A stretch of DNA of 54,895 nucleotides from an uncultured Lachnospiraceae bacterium (GCA_946557105.1 CAMNSZ010000018.1:1-54895); one strand, 5' to 3'; counted from the first letter of the stretch, positions 17,711-26,332 are shown. The notes: generated by a model not told the origin, from the letters alone. Program-made: numbers and translations.

Positions 17711-18685
17711 ATGTGTACAGCAGCCACCTATAAAACAAAGGACTTCTATTTTGGACGTACATTGGATTATGAATTTTCCTATGGAGAAGAAGTTACGATA
17801 ACTCCCAGAAATTATCCTTTTCATTTTGTGGATATGGGAAATATATGCACTCATTACGCAATGATAGGCATTGCCCATGTGACACAGGACTATCCCTTAT
17901 ATTATGATGCCATCAATGAAAAGGGATTGGGAATTGCCGGATTGAATTTTGTAGGTAACGCCGTTTATTGTGAAAAAAAAGAAGGGAAAGATAATATAGC
18001 GCAATTTGAATTTATTCCTTGGATACTCAGTCAATGCTCCACGGTAAAAGAGGTACGGAAATTGATTGACAATGTGAATTTATGCAATATTCCCTTTAAC
18101 GATACGCTGCCGGTGGCGCAGCTACATTGGATTATTACGGACAGCGAAGAAACGATAACGGTAGAAGCGGTAAAAAGCGGAATTATGATATATGAAAATC
18201 CTGTCGGCGTTCTGACAAATAATCCACCCTTTAACATGCAGATGTTCGGATTAAATAATTATATGTGTTTATCCACAAAATCACCGCAGGATACCTTTGC
18301 CGCAGGCCTGCATTTAGAGCAATACAGCCGAGGAATGGGAGCAATCGGGCTTCCGGGGGATTTATCGTCTGAATCCAGATTTGTCAGGGCGGCATTTATC
18401 AAAATGAATTCCGTTTCGGGAGAAGGAGAAAAGGAAAGCGTCAGCCAGTTTTTCCATATTTTGAATTCGGTGGATCAGCAGAGGGGCTGTTGTGATTTAG
18501 GAGACGGGAAGTATGAATTTACAATTTATACTTCATGTTGTAATATAAATAAGGGTATCTATTATTATACGGCTTACGACAATCACCAAATTACCGCCGT
18601 GGATATGTGCAGAGAAAATTTGAACTGTAGAAGGCTGATAAGATACCCGTTGATTAAGGAAGAACAAATCAGAATGCAAAATTAG
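17711..18685 (+). CDS. bsh: Choloylglycine hydrolase (bile salt hydrolase), C59 family
   Basis: A 324-residue Ntn-hydrolase that cleaves glycine or taurine from conjugated bile salts (or an acyl homologue such as penicillin V). I start it at the ATG at 17711 so that the nucleophile is Cys2 after Met removal (MCTA), although an in-frame ATG exists at 17699. Active-site residues are visible: Arg16 and Asp19 in FGRTLDYE, Asn79 in GIAGLNF, Asn in VLTNNPPF and Arg in SESRFVRAAF. It is cytoplasmic, with no signal peptide. It points to a vertebrate-gut habitat. The GtrA gene follows closely. Confidence 0.9.
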   Translation: MCTAATYKTKDFYFGRTLDYEFSYGEEVTITPRNYPFHFVDMGNICTHYAMIGIAHVTQDYPLYYDAINEKGLGIAGLNFVGNAVYCEKKEGKDNIAQFEFIPWILSQCSTVKEVRKLIDNVNLCNIPFNDTLPVAQLHWIITDSEETITVEAVKSGIMIYENPVGVLTNNPPFNMQMFGLNNYMCLSTKSPQDTFAAGLHLEQYSRGMGAIGLPGDLSSESRFVRAAFIKMNSVSGEGEKESVSQFFHILNSVDQQRGCCDLGDGKYEFTIYTSCCNINKGIYYYTAYDNHQITAVDMCRENLNCRRLIRYPLIKEEQIRMQN

Positions 18686-18762
18686 GAATCCGATACATGG
18701 CGGAGAAGGGATTGTTCATTCTGTCTGTTTTTCACATATACGGAAAGGAACAAATAATTGTT

Positions 18763-19191
18763 ATGATAGGTAAGATAAAAGAGTTAATGCACAGATATGA
18801 GGAAATTATTGTATACTTGATTGTGGGCGTAATGACAACCATTGTATCCTGGGCGGCATGTTTTATTGTGGAGCGTTTTTGGCTGGATTCCTCCAATGAT
18901 TTACAGAATTTTCTCATAAATACCATAGGCTGGGTGGTAGGAGTTGTTTTTGCATACCCACTGAACCGTCAGTGGGTATTTCACAGCAAAAACAAACAGA
19001 TTTTGAAAGAGTTTACCGGCTTCGCAGGCTCAAGATTGTCCACTTGGATATTGGATATCCTGATTATGTGGCTTACCGTTAATATTTTGAGTATGAACTA
19101 CTGGATTGCAAAAATATGTATTTCCTCTGTGGTTGTCACAATATTGAATTATGTATTCAGCAAAATATTAATTTTCAAAAAGAAGGAGTAG
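18763..19191 (+). CDS. GtrA-family membrane protein
   Basis: A 142-residue protein with four transmembrane helices of the GtrA/DPMS_TMD family, which help flip or present polyprenyl-linked sugars for cell-envelope glycosylation. The family signature VGVVFAYPLNRQWVFHSK is at about 50-67, and the last helix ends in KILIFKKKE. The start at 18763 follows GGAAAGGAA; a longer reading from 18697 lacks support. It is convergent with mtnN, 9 nt apart, so the transcripts may overlap. No glycosyltransferase partner is nearby. Confidence 0.82.
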   Translation: MIGKIKELMHRYEEIIVYLIVGVMTTIVSWAACFIVERFWLDSSNDLQNFLINTIGWVVGVVFAYPLNRQWVFHSKNKQILKEFTGFAGSRLSTWILDILIMWLTVNILSMNYWIAKICISSVVVTILNYVFSKILIFKKKE

Positions 19192-19200
19192 GCAAAATTA

Positions 19201-19899
19201 TTAGATATATTGTACCATATCCTCCACTAATCTTGCCGAATGCCTTGCGGCGGCTTTCTCAAAGGCAGGATAATCCATCTGGGCGCTGTCGTCCGCCTTG
19301 TCGGAAATAGCCCGGATAATCACAAAGGGAATTTTGTTCAGATAAGCGCCGTGAGCGATGGAGGCGCCCTCCATCTCCGCGCAGTCTCCCTGAAAATCCC
19401 TTATTAAGCGTTCTTTTATTTCTTTGTCGGAGATAAACTGGTCACCGCTTACAACCCTGCCGAAAATAGCATGAACGCCGGGGTTCACTTTTTCGCAGGA
19501 GGATTTGGCAAGCTCCGTCAGCCTTATGTCCGCCGTAAATTCCCGTACGCCAAGCTGGGGTACCTCTCCGGGCTGATATCCGAAAATCGTAACATCCATG
19601 TCGTGATGTATGGCGTCTCTGGATATCAAAATATCGCCGATGTCCAACGCCGCATTTAAGGAGCCGGCTACCCCTGTGTTGATAATATGCGTCACTTCAA
19701 AAATATCTGCCAAAATCTGAACGCAGAGAGAGGCGTTGACCTTTCCGATGCCGCTGCGGACAATAACAACCTGCGCGCCGCTCAGCGTGCCCTCATAAAA
19801 TTCCATTCCGGCTTTTTTGGTAATGCCTGACACTGTCATTTTGGATTTAAGTTCTTCTACCTCTAACTCCATTGCTCCGATGATTCCGGTTTTGTTCAT
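19201..19899 (-). CDS. mtnN: 5'-methylthioadenosine/S-adenosylhomocysteine nucleosidase
   Basis: A 232-residue nucleosidase that removes adenine from SAH and MTA, feeding S-ribosylhomocysteine to LuxS. The start IGIIGAMELEVEELK-type strand, the IINTGVAGSLN loop, the catalytic QFISDKEIKERL region, EMEGASIAH with the ribose-binding Glu, and the late RAISDKADD with the catalytic Asp are all present. It lies 86 nt downstream of luxS on the same strand, so the two consecutive steps of the activated methyl cycle are encoded together. AAAGGAAAGGA precedes the ATG. Confidence 0.95.
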   Translation of the reverse strand: MNKTGIIGAMELEVEELKSKMTVSGITKKAGMEFYEGTLSGAQVVIVRSGIGKVNASLCVQILADIFEVTHIINTGVAGSLNAALDIGDILISRDAIHHDMDVTIFGYQPGEVPQLGVREFTADIRLTELAKSSCEKVNPGVHAIFGRVVSGDQFISDKEIKERLIRDFQGDCAEMEGASIAHGAYLNKIPFVIIRAISDKADDSAQMDYPAFEKAAARHSARLVEDMVQYI

Positions 19900-19985
19900 A
19901 AAATATATCCTTTCCTTTTGAATAATTTATATATTGAATAATTTGTATACTGCATTGCGGGTCTGTAACTCGGAATGATATTGTA

Positions 19986-20465
19986 TTACTCGGGATAAAT
20001 TAATCTACTGTCGTCAATATGATATAACACATTGTCCAAGAAACGTTTGGCAAGATAATTGGCAATAGGAAGGTTCATATCTAAATAGTTGCCGCAATCC
20101 TTGGGGGATGCGCCGGGAACCTCATCATGGAAATCCCTGATAAATTCATACATCTCAATCATCAGGGGCACAATATCCTTGGAAGCATAATCTCCTGCAA
20201 GCAACAGGTAAAAGCCCGTGCGGCAGCCCATAGGTCCGAAATAAACGGTTTTCTCCTTATAGTCAGGGTGATTGCGAAGGAAGGTAGCAGCTAAATGTTC
20301 AATTGTGTGAACCTCTGCCGTATTCATTACGGGCTCCTCATTAGGGCTTGTCATACGCAAGTCAAAGGTAGTAATCACTTCGGCTCCGATGTAATCTTTC
20401 CTTGAAACATAGACGCCGGGCTGGAGCTTAATGTGGTCAATGGTAAAGCTTGTTATTTTTTCCAT
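19986..20465 (-). CDS. luxS: S-ribosylhomocysteine lyase (LuxS)
   Basis: A 159-residue metalloenzyme splitting S-ribosylhomocysteine into homocysteine and DPD, the precursor of autoinducer-2. The metal ligands His53 and His57 in VHTIEHLAAT and Cys124 in PKDCGNY are present, together with FGPMGCRTGFYLL containing the catalytic Cys. Length and motifs are standard. It has its own promoter (20498-20526) and AAAAAGGAG before the ATG. mtnN follows, forming a two-gene methyl-cycle unit. An AI-2E-family transporter is encoded at 38815, though that family is not shown to export AI-2 here. Confidence 0.97.
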   Translation of the reverse strand: MEKITSFTIDHIKLQPGVYVSRKDYIGAEVITTFDLRMTSPNEEPVMNTAEVHTIEHLAATFLRNHPDYKEKTVYFGPMGCRTGFYLLLAGDYASKDIVPLMIEMYEFIRDFHDEVPGASPKDCGNYLDMNLPIANYLAKRFLDNVLYHIDDSRLIYPE

Positions 20466-20497
20466 GATAATGTCTCCTTTTTAAAAGTTCTCTATTC

Positions 20498-20526
20498 ATA
20501 ATACTGTATTCAGTACCATTATGCAA
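20498..20526 (-). promoter_or_regulatory. Promoter of luxS-mtnN
   Basis: On the minus strand TTGCAT (20526-20521), a 17-nt spacer and TATTAT (20503-20498) give a sigma-A-type promoter about 35 nt before the luxS start. It lies between the reverse transcriptase gene and luxS, so luxS need not depend on the upstream transcript. Confidence 0.6.
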
Positions 20527-20589
20527 GTATTGAAATTCTGTCCTGTGACAACAGACAGTGGCTTTATCCGGACGGCGTACAGGCAGCTC

Positions 20590-21849
20590 CTATTTGCACC
20601 TGTCTTGTATTATACATTCTTTATAAGAGTAATATTCGTGCACCAGACTGCGGTAGCCCCATTCCTTCAAGGTTTCATAGCGTATGCGGAAATTGCCTTT
20701 ATAGTGGCGTCCGGTGACGGCATAGCGTATATATTCTTGCAGGTAAGAGTCAATTTCCCTTAATCCTGTATCCACAGTGAGATTGGGAAAAAACCATCTG
20801 TTCCAAGTAAATTCCGGAGTGCCCTCAGATTTACAGCCCTTAGATTCCTTAGAAGAATATCCGTAAAATTTGCGGTTCATGGCATGGATTAATCCAATTG
20901 CCGCTTTTTCGGGGGAAAGTTCCTTTTTGCGCTGCCACCTGCGCAGGGCGTCAGCCTTACGCTTTATTTTTTGTTTTATTTTCCGGATTGTGTTGCGGGA
21001 TAAGTCAATGTCTCCCTTATGATAACAGAAGCCCAGAAATTCTATGGGGTCGCCGGGTTTTGATATATGCACCTTATCAGGGTTTAAGGATAAGCCCAGC
21101 TTGTCCAGCCGTTGGTATAACAGCGCCTGCCTTTGGGTCAGCTGTTCATAGCTGTCTGCAATCAATAGTATATCGTCGGAATAGCGAAAGTAAGGTATTT
21201 GCTTATTGTGAAAAAACCAGTCGGTATCCGACAGGTACACATTGGCAAAAAATGGCGACATGGGAGTACCCGCCATGGCGCCGTGCCTGTCATAAATAAT
21301 GCGTTTCTCTTCCAGCACCCGGTCCTCTCGCAAAATTTTTTCAAAAAGCAGGTACACCATATCATCCTGCTTCCGCAAAAAGGAAAGCTTTTCCAGTAAA
21401 ATATCTATATCTATGGAATTAAAATAGTTGCTGATGTCTACCTTTAAGCAATATTTATTGTCCAGCAGGGGATAAGTTCTAAGCCGCAGGATAGCCTGCC
21501 TTACGCCATGTCCCTGACGGAAGGCATAGCAGTTTGCGCTAAACAGTTTGTCGTAATCAAACAGCTCAAATGCAATCAGCTTTAGAAGGAGACTGTCTTC
21601 ACCCTCAAAGGTATAGACAATGCGTTTTTTACAGGTTCCTGATTTGTTGACCGATTTCCTTATCGGCAACCGGCTTGGGAAAAGTCCTTTTGCCCAGCTT
21701 CCGCATAGGGAAAGATAGCCCCGTGTATCAATAAATTGACGAAGCTGTCTTTCCTCATAGGAGGATAAGTGCTGTTTCTCCAGTTTATAATCCAAAAAGT
21801 CCTGCCAGCTTTCGTGGAGAGAGGCTTTTTCAAATATGGTCTGCCGCAT
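20590..21849 (-). CDS. Reverse transcriptase of uncertain class
   Basis: A 419-residue RNA-directed DNA polymerase. Fingers and palm motifs are complete: KVDISNYFNSID (catalytic Asp138), MAGTPMSPFFANVYL (motif 4), FRYSDDILL (Tyr223-Ser-Asp225-Asp226), LGLSLNPDKVHIS (motif 6) and EFLGF (motif 7, 270-274). The C-terminal part (about 290-419) has a basic helix and a thumb-like region. It lacks the retron VTG motif and any flanking group II intron domain V. The YSDD box and EFLGF ending are nearest to group II-like or 'unknown group' bacterial enzymes. AAGGAG lies 5 nt before the ATG. A structured RNA candidate sits 43 nt upstream, suggesting template or primer supply. Confidence 0.9.
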   Translation of the reverse strand: MRQTIFEKASLHESWQDFLDYKLEKQHLSSYEERQLRQFIDTRGYLSLCGSWAKGLFPSRLPIRKSVNKSGTCKKRIVYTFEGEDSLLLKLIAFELFDYDKLFSANCYAFRQGHGVRQAILRLRTYPLLDNKYCLKVDISNYFNSIDIDILLEKLSFLRKQDDMVYLLFEKILREDRVLEEKRIIYDRHGAMAGTPMSPFFANVYLSDTDWFFHNKQIPYFRYSDDILLIADSYEQLTQRQALLYQRLDKLGLSLNPDKVHISKPGDPIEFLGFCYHKGDIDLSRNTIRKIKQKIKRKADALRRWQRKKELSPEKAAIGLIHAMNRKFYGYSSKESKGCKSEGTPEFTWNRWFFPNLTVDTGLREIDSYLQEYIRYAVTGRHYKGNFRIRYETLKEWGYRSLVHEYYSYKECIIQDRCK

Positions 21850-21892
21850 AATAGCTCCTTTTTATTAAAACTCCTCGGGTATTTTTGTATAA

Positions 21893-22040
21893 AAAAAGAA
21901 AGAGAAAATTATTTGAGACACTTAAGCCATGCTTAGTGTCCACCGGACTGAACATACGCCCATTGCCCGTAAAACGTTTTTGTGCCGGCGCATGCTTTAT
22001 CCCTCACGGGCGCAGCAAAGCTGCATTTCTCTTTCTTTTT
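21893..22040 (-). ncRNA. Candidate structured RNA upstream of the reverse transcriptase
   Basis: A 148-nt element between the gene at 22092 and the reverse transcriptase, same orientation. Its ends form a perfect 15-bp inverted repeat: AAAAAGAAAGAGAAA at 21893-21907 and its complement at 22026-22040. Inside, in transcript order, are a GCAGC-TTT-GCTGC hairpin (22024-22012), a GCCCGT/ACGGGC stem spanning 22011-21965, and a GACACTAAGC-ATG-GCTTAAGTGTC hairpin with one bulge (21940-21917). CATGCGCC can also pair with GGCGTATG further on. Retron RNAs have similar closing repeats, but the enzyme is not retron-like. Function is inferred from position and folding only. Confidence 0.55.
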
Positions 22041-22042
22041 AT

Positions 22043-22069
22043 GGAAAATAATTTGGCGAAGGAGCCAAA
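22043..22069 (-). terminator. Possible terminator of the gene at 22092
   Basis: On the minus strand TTTGGC and GCCAAA enclose 6 nt and are followed by TTATTTT. It lies 23 nt after the stop of the small unknown gene and just before the RNA candidate, so that RNA would need its own start or escape this weak hairpin. Confidence 0.45.
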
Positions 22070-22091
22070 CCATGGTTCCACCTTATGGAAT

Positions 22092-22538
22092 TTAAAGTAC
22101 TATTGTATCCTGAAAGCGCCGGGCGATATATTCCGGGCGGTTGGACATATAAAGCATAAAATTCATGTAGGGAACGCCTGCGTTTTCACAGGCGCGTTTT
22201 GCCTTGGTAATTTTACTGTTCCTGTATAGATTATGGTTATCCTCTTCCAAAAGCATAATCATTGCCTTGGGCTGTCCGTCCAGATAAAGTCCATAGGTAT
22301 AATTCCTTGCGTCCTCCTTCGCATTCATTTCCTGTGCGGGAATATCTTCGCGTAGCTCCAAGGAGGGGAAATCTCTTGCCACAATCTCTTCTATTCGGGA
22401 GCGAACGGCCGCTTCGGTTCCGTGTGCATTCTTTTTTGAAGCATTGTTGGAATTGACCGAGGTATCTATGGCTTTTGCCAGTGCGTTTGATATACAATTG
22501 CTTAATTCCCTTTTAAGGATACTATCTAAAAAGCCCAT
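22092..22538 (-). CDS. Small unknown protein upstream of the reverse transcriptase
   Basis: A 148-residue protein. Residues 1-40 form an amphipathic start (MGFLDSILKRELSNCISNAL) that could bind membranes or mediate assembly. Residues 55-148 look like a small alpha/beta domain: an acidic strand AMIMLLEEDNHN, then SKITKAKRACENAGVP and a YMNFM strand. The order recalls DUF2726/PD-(D/E)XK-like folds, but the nuclease signature is not convincing. I have seen similar small proteins in gut Firmicutes, function unknown. GGGAGGG precedes the ATG. It is 243 nt upstream of the reverse transcriptase on the same strand, so partnership is possible but unproven. Confidence 0.7.
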   Translation of the reverse strand: MGFLDSILKRELSNCISNALAKAIDTSVNSNNASKKNAHGTEAAVRSRIEEIVARDFPSLELREDIPAQEMNAKEDARNYTYGLYLDGQPKAMIMLLEEDNHNLYRNSKITKAKRACENAGVPYMNFMLYMSNRPEYIARRFQDTIVL

Positions 22539-22639
22539 TATAACCCTCCCAAATAGCTATAAACTCAATATTATTTCTACAAAGAAAATAATAGCATATT
22601 CGGCAGGGTTATGCAAGGAAAAGGTATTTGAATCTTATG

Positions 22640-24493
22640 TCAGAGAATAATCTGTATCTCATATTTTTTCAGCCAATAATTAATCTGGAGCAGATAAGCC
22701 AATAGCTGGGGTCCTGCCATAAGCTGCCCGTAGAAGGGTCTGCCGTAGTCGGAGGCACATTTTAAGAAGGCCTTTGTCTTTTCCCTGTCAATCAGCTCCG
22801 TCAAGGGAGAACTGCTGTCGGAAAGCACTTTAATGAGTTCCCTGCGAAGAATGGCCTCATACGCGGGGTCATAGGTTTTCGGGTAAGGGCTCTTTTTGCG
22901 GTAGAGTACCTCATTAGGTAAATAATCTTCTGCCGCCGCCCTAAGAAGCCCTTTTACAATGCCGTCCTTGCATTTCATGCTCCACGGAACATTCCACACG
23001 TATTCCACAATCCGATGGTCTGCAAGGGGAACTCTTGCTTCGAGCCCAACATGCATGCTGGTTCTGTCCATGCGGTCGAGAAGCGTCTGCATAAACCATT
23101 TTAGGTTCAGGTAAGAAATTTCCCGTCTTCTTTTTTCCTCAAAGGATTCACCGATTAGCACGGGGGTTTCGTTAACGGTTCGCTGATAAGCTGCCTTAGC
23201 GTATTCCTCCAAGGGCAGGAGCGCAGCGATTTCATCCTTTAGAAGTATGGTTCTGGGGGTGAAGTCCATGGACCAGGGGAAGCAGTCTGCCTCAAAGCAT
23301 TCCTTTTTATGGAACCACGGATAGCCGCCAAAAATTTCATCCGCACATTCTCCGGTCAAGGTCACCTTGTTGCGGACCGCTACTCTCTCGCAAAAATATA
23401 GCATGGATGCTTCTACATCTGCCATGCAGGGCAAATCTCTGGCGTCCACGGCGCTGAAGAGATAGTCGAAAAGATCCTCATTGCTGCATTCCAGATAGTG
23501 GTGGTTCGTGTGGCAATGCTCTACCATTTTATCTACCCAGGGGCGGTCCTGAGAGGGTTGAAAGGCGTTTGCCTGAAAATTTCTGTCGTTATCCTTGAAG
23601 TCAAAGGAGTAGGTATCTAAAAGCTTTCCCTGTTTATACAGCTCCCTGCTGCATACGGCGGTCACGAGGCTGCTGTCCACTCCGCCGGACAAAAAGGTAC
23701 AGATGGGAACATCGGAGAGCATTTGCAGCTTTATGGCGTCCGTCACAAGATAGCGGGTTTTTTCCACGGTGGTCTCCCAAGAATCCTCGTGTGGGCGGCT
23801 TTCCAGCTGCCAATATGCGTTTGTTTTCAGGATGGAGCCGTAGAATTCAAGATAATAGCCGGGCAGAAGCTCACACACATCCTTAAACACGCCCTTGCCG
23901 TAAGACTTGGCAGGACCCAGACCCAAGACCTCGCACAAGCCTTCTTTGTCGATGATTGCCTCCATATCCGGGTATGACAACAGTCCCTTTAATTCGGAGG
24001 AAAAAATCAGAGTATTTTGCTTAATTGTGTAGAATAAGGGCTTTACCCCTAATCGGTCGCGGAACAGAAACAATTTTTCCAAGGATTCATCCCAAATGCA
24101 AAAGGAAAAAATACCGTTTAGCTGTTTTACATAATCAATGCCATGATACAGATAGCCCAAAACTATGACCTCCGTATCGCAGCTGGTGCGGAAGGCGGCG
24201 CCCTCTTTTTCAAGCTCCTCTCTCAGCCGGGGCATATTGTAAATTTCACCGTTAAATACAATGGTGGCGCGATGGTCGCCCAGCTGTCTTGTCATGGGCT
24301 GCTGACCGTAGGATAAGTCCAGAATGGACAGGCGCACGTGTGCCAGTCCGCAGTGCCTTGAAAGGTACACGTCCTCTTCGTCGGGGCCCCTGTGTTTTTG
24401 CAAACGGTTCATTTTCTGGAGCGCTGCGTACCATTTTCCGGCATTCTCCCGGTAGTTCATAGAAAAATTGCTAAAGCCTGCTATTCCACACAT
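22640..24493 (-). CDS. asnB: Asparagine synthase (glutamine-hydrolysing)
   Basis: A 617-residue two-domain enzyme making asparagine from aspartate, ATP and glutamine. The glutaminase nucleophile is Cys2 (MCGIAGFSNF), with the following HRGPDEE and RLSILD motifs. The synthetase PP-loop FLSGGVDSSLVTA is at about 266, and the late SYLNLKWFMQTLLDRMDRTSM and EARVPLADHRIVEYV regions are typical. Length is that of class B bacterial AsnB. No riboswitch or T-box is visible in the 160 nt upstream. Confidence 0.95.
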   Translation of the reverse strand: MCGIAGFSNFSMNYRENAGKWYAALQKMNRLQKHRGPDEEDVYLSRHCGLAHVRLSILDLSYGQQPMTRQLGDHRATIVFNGEIYNMPRLREELEKEGAAFRTSCDTEVIVLGYLYHGIDYVKQLNGIFSFCIWDESLEKLFLFRDRLGVKPLFYTIKQNTLIFSSELKGLLSYPDMEAIIDKEGLCEVLGLGPAKSYGKGVFKDVCELLPGYYLEFYGSILKTNAYWQLESRPHEDSWETTVEKTRYLVTDAIKLQMLSDVPICTFLSGGVDSSLVTAVCSRELYKQGKLLDTYSFDFKDNDRNFQANAFQPSQDRPWVDKMVEHCHTNHHYLECSNEDLFDYLFSAVDARDLPCMADVEASMLYFCERVAVRNKVTLTGECADEIFGGYPWFHKKECFEADCFPWSMDFTPRTILLKDEIAALLPLEEYAKAAYQRTVNETPVLIGESFEEKRRREISYLNLKWFMQTLLDRMDRTSMHVGLEARVPLADHRIVEYVWNVPWSMKCKDGIVKGLLRAAAEDYLPNEVLYRKKSPYPKTYDPAYEAILRRELIKVLSDSSSPLTELIDREKTKAFLKCASDYGRPFYGQLMAGPQLLAYLLQINYWLKKYEIQIIL

Positions 24494-24551
24494 ATCACTT
24501 TATTTTCCTTTCCTGTTAATATAAAAGCCTTACAAGGCTGTTGTCTCTAGT

Positions 24552-24592
24552 GTGCTGACCGCTTGGCGCTTGGCTAAACAGTCGGTCGGCAC
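24552..24592 (-). terminator. Hairpin between dpaB and asnB
   Basis: GTGCTGACCG (24552-24561) pairs with CGGTCGGCAC (24583-24592) with one G-T pair, around a 21-nt loop. It has no clear T tract in either direction. It may be a terminator for the dpaAB transcript or a processing site. Confidence 0.35.
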
Positions 24593-24652
24593 GCTGGCTG
24601 TGGCAAGGTCTCTGCTGCTTAATTACTCTTTATTTATTTTTGTTTGTGTAGC

Positions 24653-25243
24653 TTATAGCTCGTAGGGCAGCAGCATCGGCTGGTATTGCTTATATTCCAA
24701 GGCATGCTCCAGCGTGGGAATCAGCAGCTGTGTGTGTGCAACCAGAGAGTTGGGCTTTTTCTCCCAGTTGTCCTGTCCGAAGGGAACAAAATAAATGTTT
24801 TTTGTATTACACAAAAGTCCTATATTTTTCATATTCATACCTAGTCCATCGTTGGTGGAAATGGAAATTACCAGAGGCTTATTGTTACGCATATGCGCTT
24901 TTGCCGCCATCAGAACGGGGGTGTCCGTAATGCCGTTTGCCAGCTTTGCCGCAGTATTTCCCGTGCACGGTATAATGGCAAGGATATCCAGATATCCTTT
25001 AGGTCCGATAGGTTCTGCGCCCTCAATACAGGTAATGGGCTCCCTGCCGGTAATCGCCCGAAGCTTCAGTAAATAGTCTTCCGGATTTCCAAATCGGCTG
25101 GTAATTGTCTGGGAAGCGCCTGAAAGAATGGGATAAACGTCAGCCCCTTCTTCCACAAGCTTCAGTAATTCTATAAACATTTTGTCAAAGGTACAAAAGG
25201 AGCCCGTCAGGGCAATCCCAACTTTTTTACCTTTTAAATTCAT
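24653..25243 (-). CDS. dpaB: Dipicolinate synthase subunit B
   Basis: A 196-residue flavoprotein-like subunit (SpoVFB) that with DpaA converts the dihydrodipicolinate-pathway product to dipicolinic acid in the mother cell. Recognisable stretches are KVGIALTGSFCTFDKM, YPILSGASQTITSRFG, LDILAIIPCTGNTAAKLANGI and VISISTNDGLGMNMKNIG, all characteristic of this family. The start at 25243 has GGAGG at good spacing, whereas the longer reading to 25276 does not. It follows dpaA by 68 nt, matching the spoVFA-spoVFB order of Bacillus. It shows that the host makes calcium-dipicolinate spores. Confidence 0.93.
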   Translation of the reverse strand: MNLKGKKVGIALTGSFCTFDKMFIELLKLVEEGADVYPILSGASQTITSRFGNPEDYLLKLRAITGREPITCIEGAEPIGPKGYLDILAIIPCTGNTAAKLANGITDTPVLMAAKAHMRNNKPLVISISTNDGLGMNMKNIGLLCNTKNIYFVPFGQDNWEKKPNSLVAHTQLLIPTLEHALEYKQYQPMLLPYEL

Positions 25244-25311
25244 AATAGTCCTCCAATTTATTCCGTTACACTGCATTCCTTGCAGCGCCGCAATTTGGTT
25301 TTAAAATGTCG

Positions 25312-26157
25312 TTACAGCTTTCCCATCACATAATCTACAAGATATCCGGCACAACTCTGTCCTGCATATTTTCCCGGTAAACCGGGGCAGTAAAGCGCTT
25401 GGAGCTTAAGAGCCTTGGCGCGCTCATAGTCTACGCCTATGCGGTTGGAAGCTATATCAATAATCATGGAATCCTTGTTCATGTTTTCCAAACAATGTCC
25501 TGTAAGCATACAGGCAGGAATAGTATTAAACAAATATTCAAAGCAACAGATTTTTTGCTGAAGCTGAGATAGAGGAAGAGTTGTAAAGCCCAAGGAGGAA
25601 GCAAGGGCCAGCTCCTTGGCATCGGAGGATGCCACCGTCACACAGGCGGACAGACCTTTTAATTTGTCGGCAAGAACCTTTCCGCATTTTCCGTAGCCAA
25701 GTACTAACACGGGGCTTCTGTGAAGCTGAGTGTCTTTATGAGAGAGTGCTTCTAAAATGGCCCCCTCGGCGGTGGCTATGGCATTATAGATGGCAAGATG
25801 TTCTTCCTTCATAAAATCATAGCAGTCAATTTCGCGTTCCTCGCAGAGCCGCCGGAAGCTTTCGGGAATAACGCCCCCGAATATTTTTTGGTGCTTTCTC
25901 AGACAGCGCTGTAGTTCGGCGAGGGAAATTTCGGGAACATCCTGCTGCGTATATAGACAGCCGTCTTTTTCAAAGGGAATTCCTCCCACAATAATAGCGG
26001 CATTTTCTAAAGCCTCCCTAAGAGAATGTACTCTGTTTTCATTAGTTACTTTTAAGGTACCATAACAGGCGACCCGATATCCCTTTTTCATAAAAATGGG
26101 TGCCATGCAGGCGGTACGCCTGTCTCCGCCAATCAGTGCAATATCAAACTTTGCCAT
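25312..26157 (-). CDS. dpaA: Dipicolinate synthase subunit A
   Basis: A 281-residue dehydrogenase-type subunit (SpoVFA). The N-terminal half begins with FDIALIGGDRRTACMAPIF. The C-terminal half holds the nucleotide-binding VLVLGYGKCGKVLADKL (about 150-166) and ends in PGLPGKYAGQSCAGYL, a conserved tail of the family. It partners the product of the next gene for the final oxidation step to dipicolinic acid during sporulation. A mother-cell sigma-K promoter would be expected, but I cannot pick one with confidence. It borders the scarred island that begins at about 26.2 kb. Confidence 0.93.
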   Translation of the reverse strand: MAKFDIALIGGDRRTACMAPIFMKKGYRVACYGTLKVTNENRVHSLREALENAAIIVGGIPFEKDGCLYTQQDVPEISLAELQRCLRKHQKIFGGVIPESFRRLCEEREIDCYDFMKEEHLAIYNAIATAEGAILEALSHKDTQLHRSPVLVLGYGKCGKVLADKLKGLSACVTVASSDAKELALASSLGFTTLPLSQLQQKICCFEYLFNTIPACMLTGHCLENMNKDSMIIDIASNRIGVDYERAKALKLQALYCPGLPGKYAGQSCAGYLVDYVMGKL

Positions 26158-26332
26158 AATTTGAAGCTCTCCGGCAACTATCAGTCACCGCCTCCCTTTG
26201 TTTACTCTTTTAAAATATGAGAATTTATGAAAAATGGTGCCTGTCATTTAAGCCTTTTGACGGCGTTTTGTATGCTGCCAAGGGTGAAATCACCTTGCGC
26301 AGGAAAGGGAAAATCTTGGGATAAAGGCCTGA

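Noticed and set aside
20466..22040. Calling the RT a group II intron
   Set aside because: No domain V/VI-like sequence follows the gene, the RT has its own ribosome site, and luxS with its promoter starts right behind it.
21850..22091. Calling the RT locus a retron
   Set aside because: The closing inverted repeat is retron-like, but the RT lacks the VTG motif and has group II/UG-like motifs (AGTPMSP, YSDD, EFLGF), so the class is left open.
24494..24652. T-box or other riboswitch before asnB
   Set aside because: Only a hairpin without the T-box consensus or antiterminator is visible.
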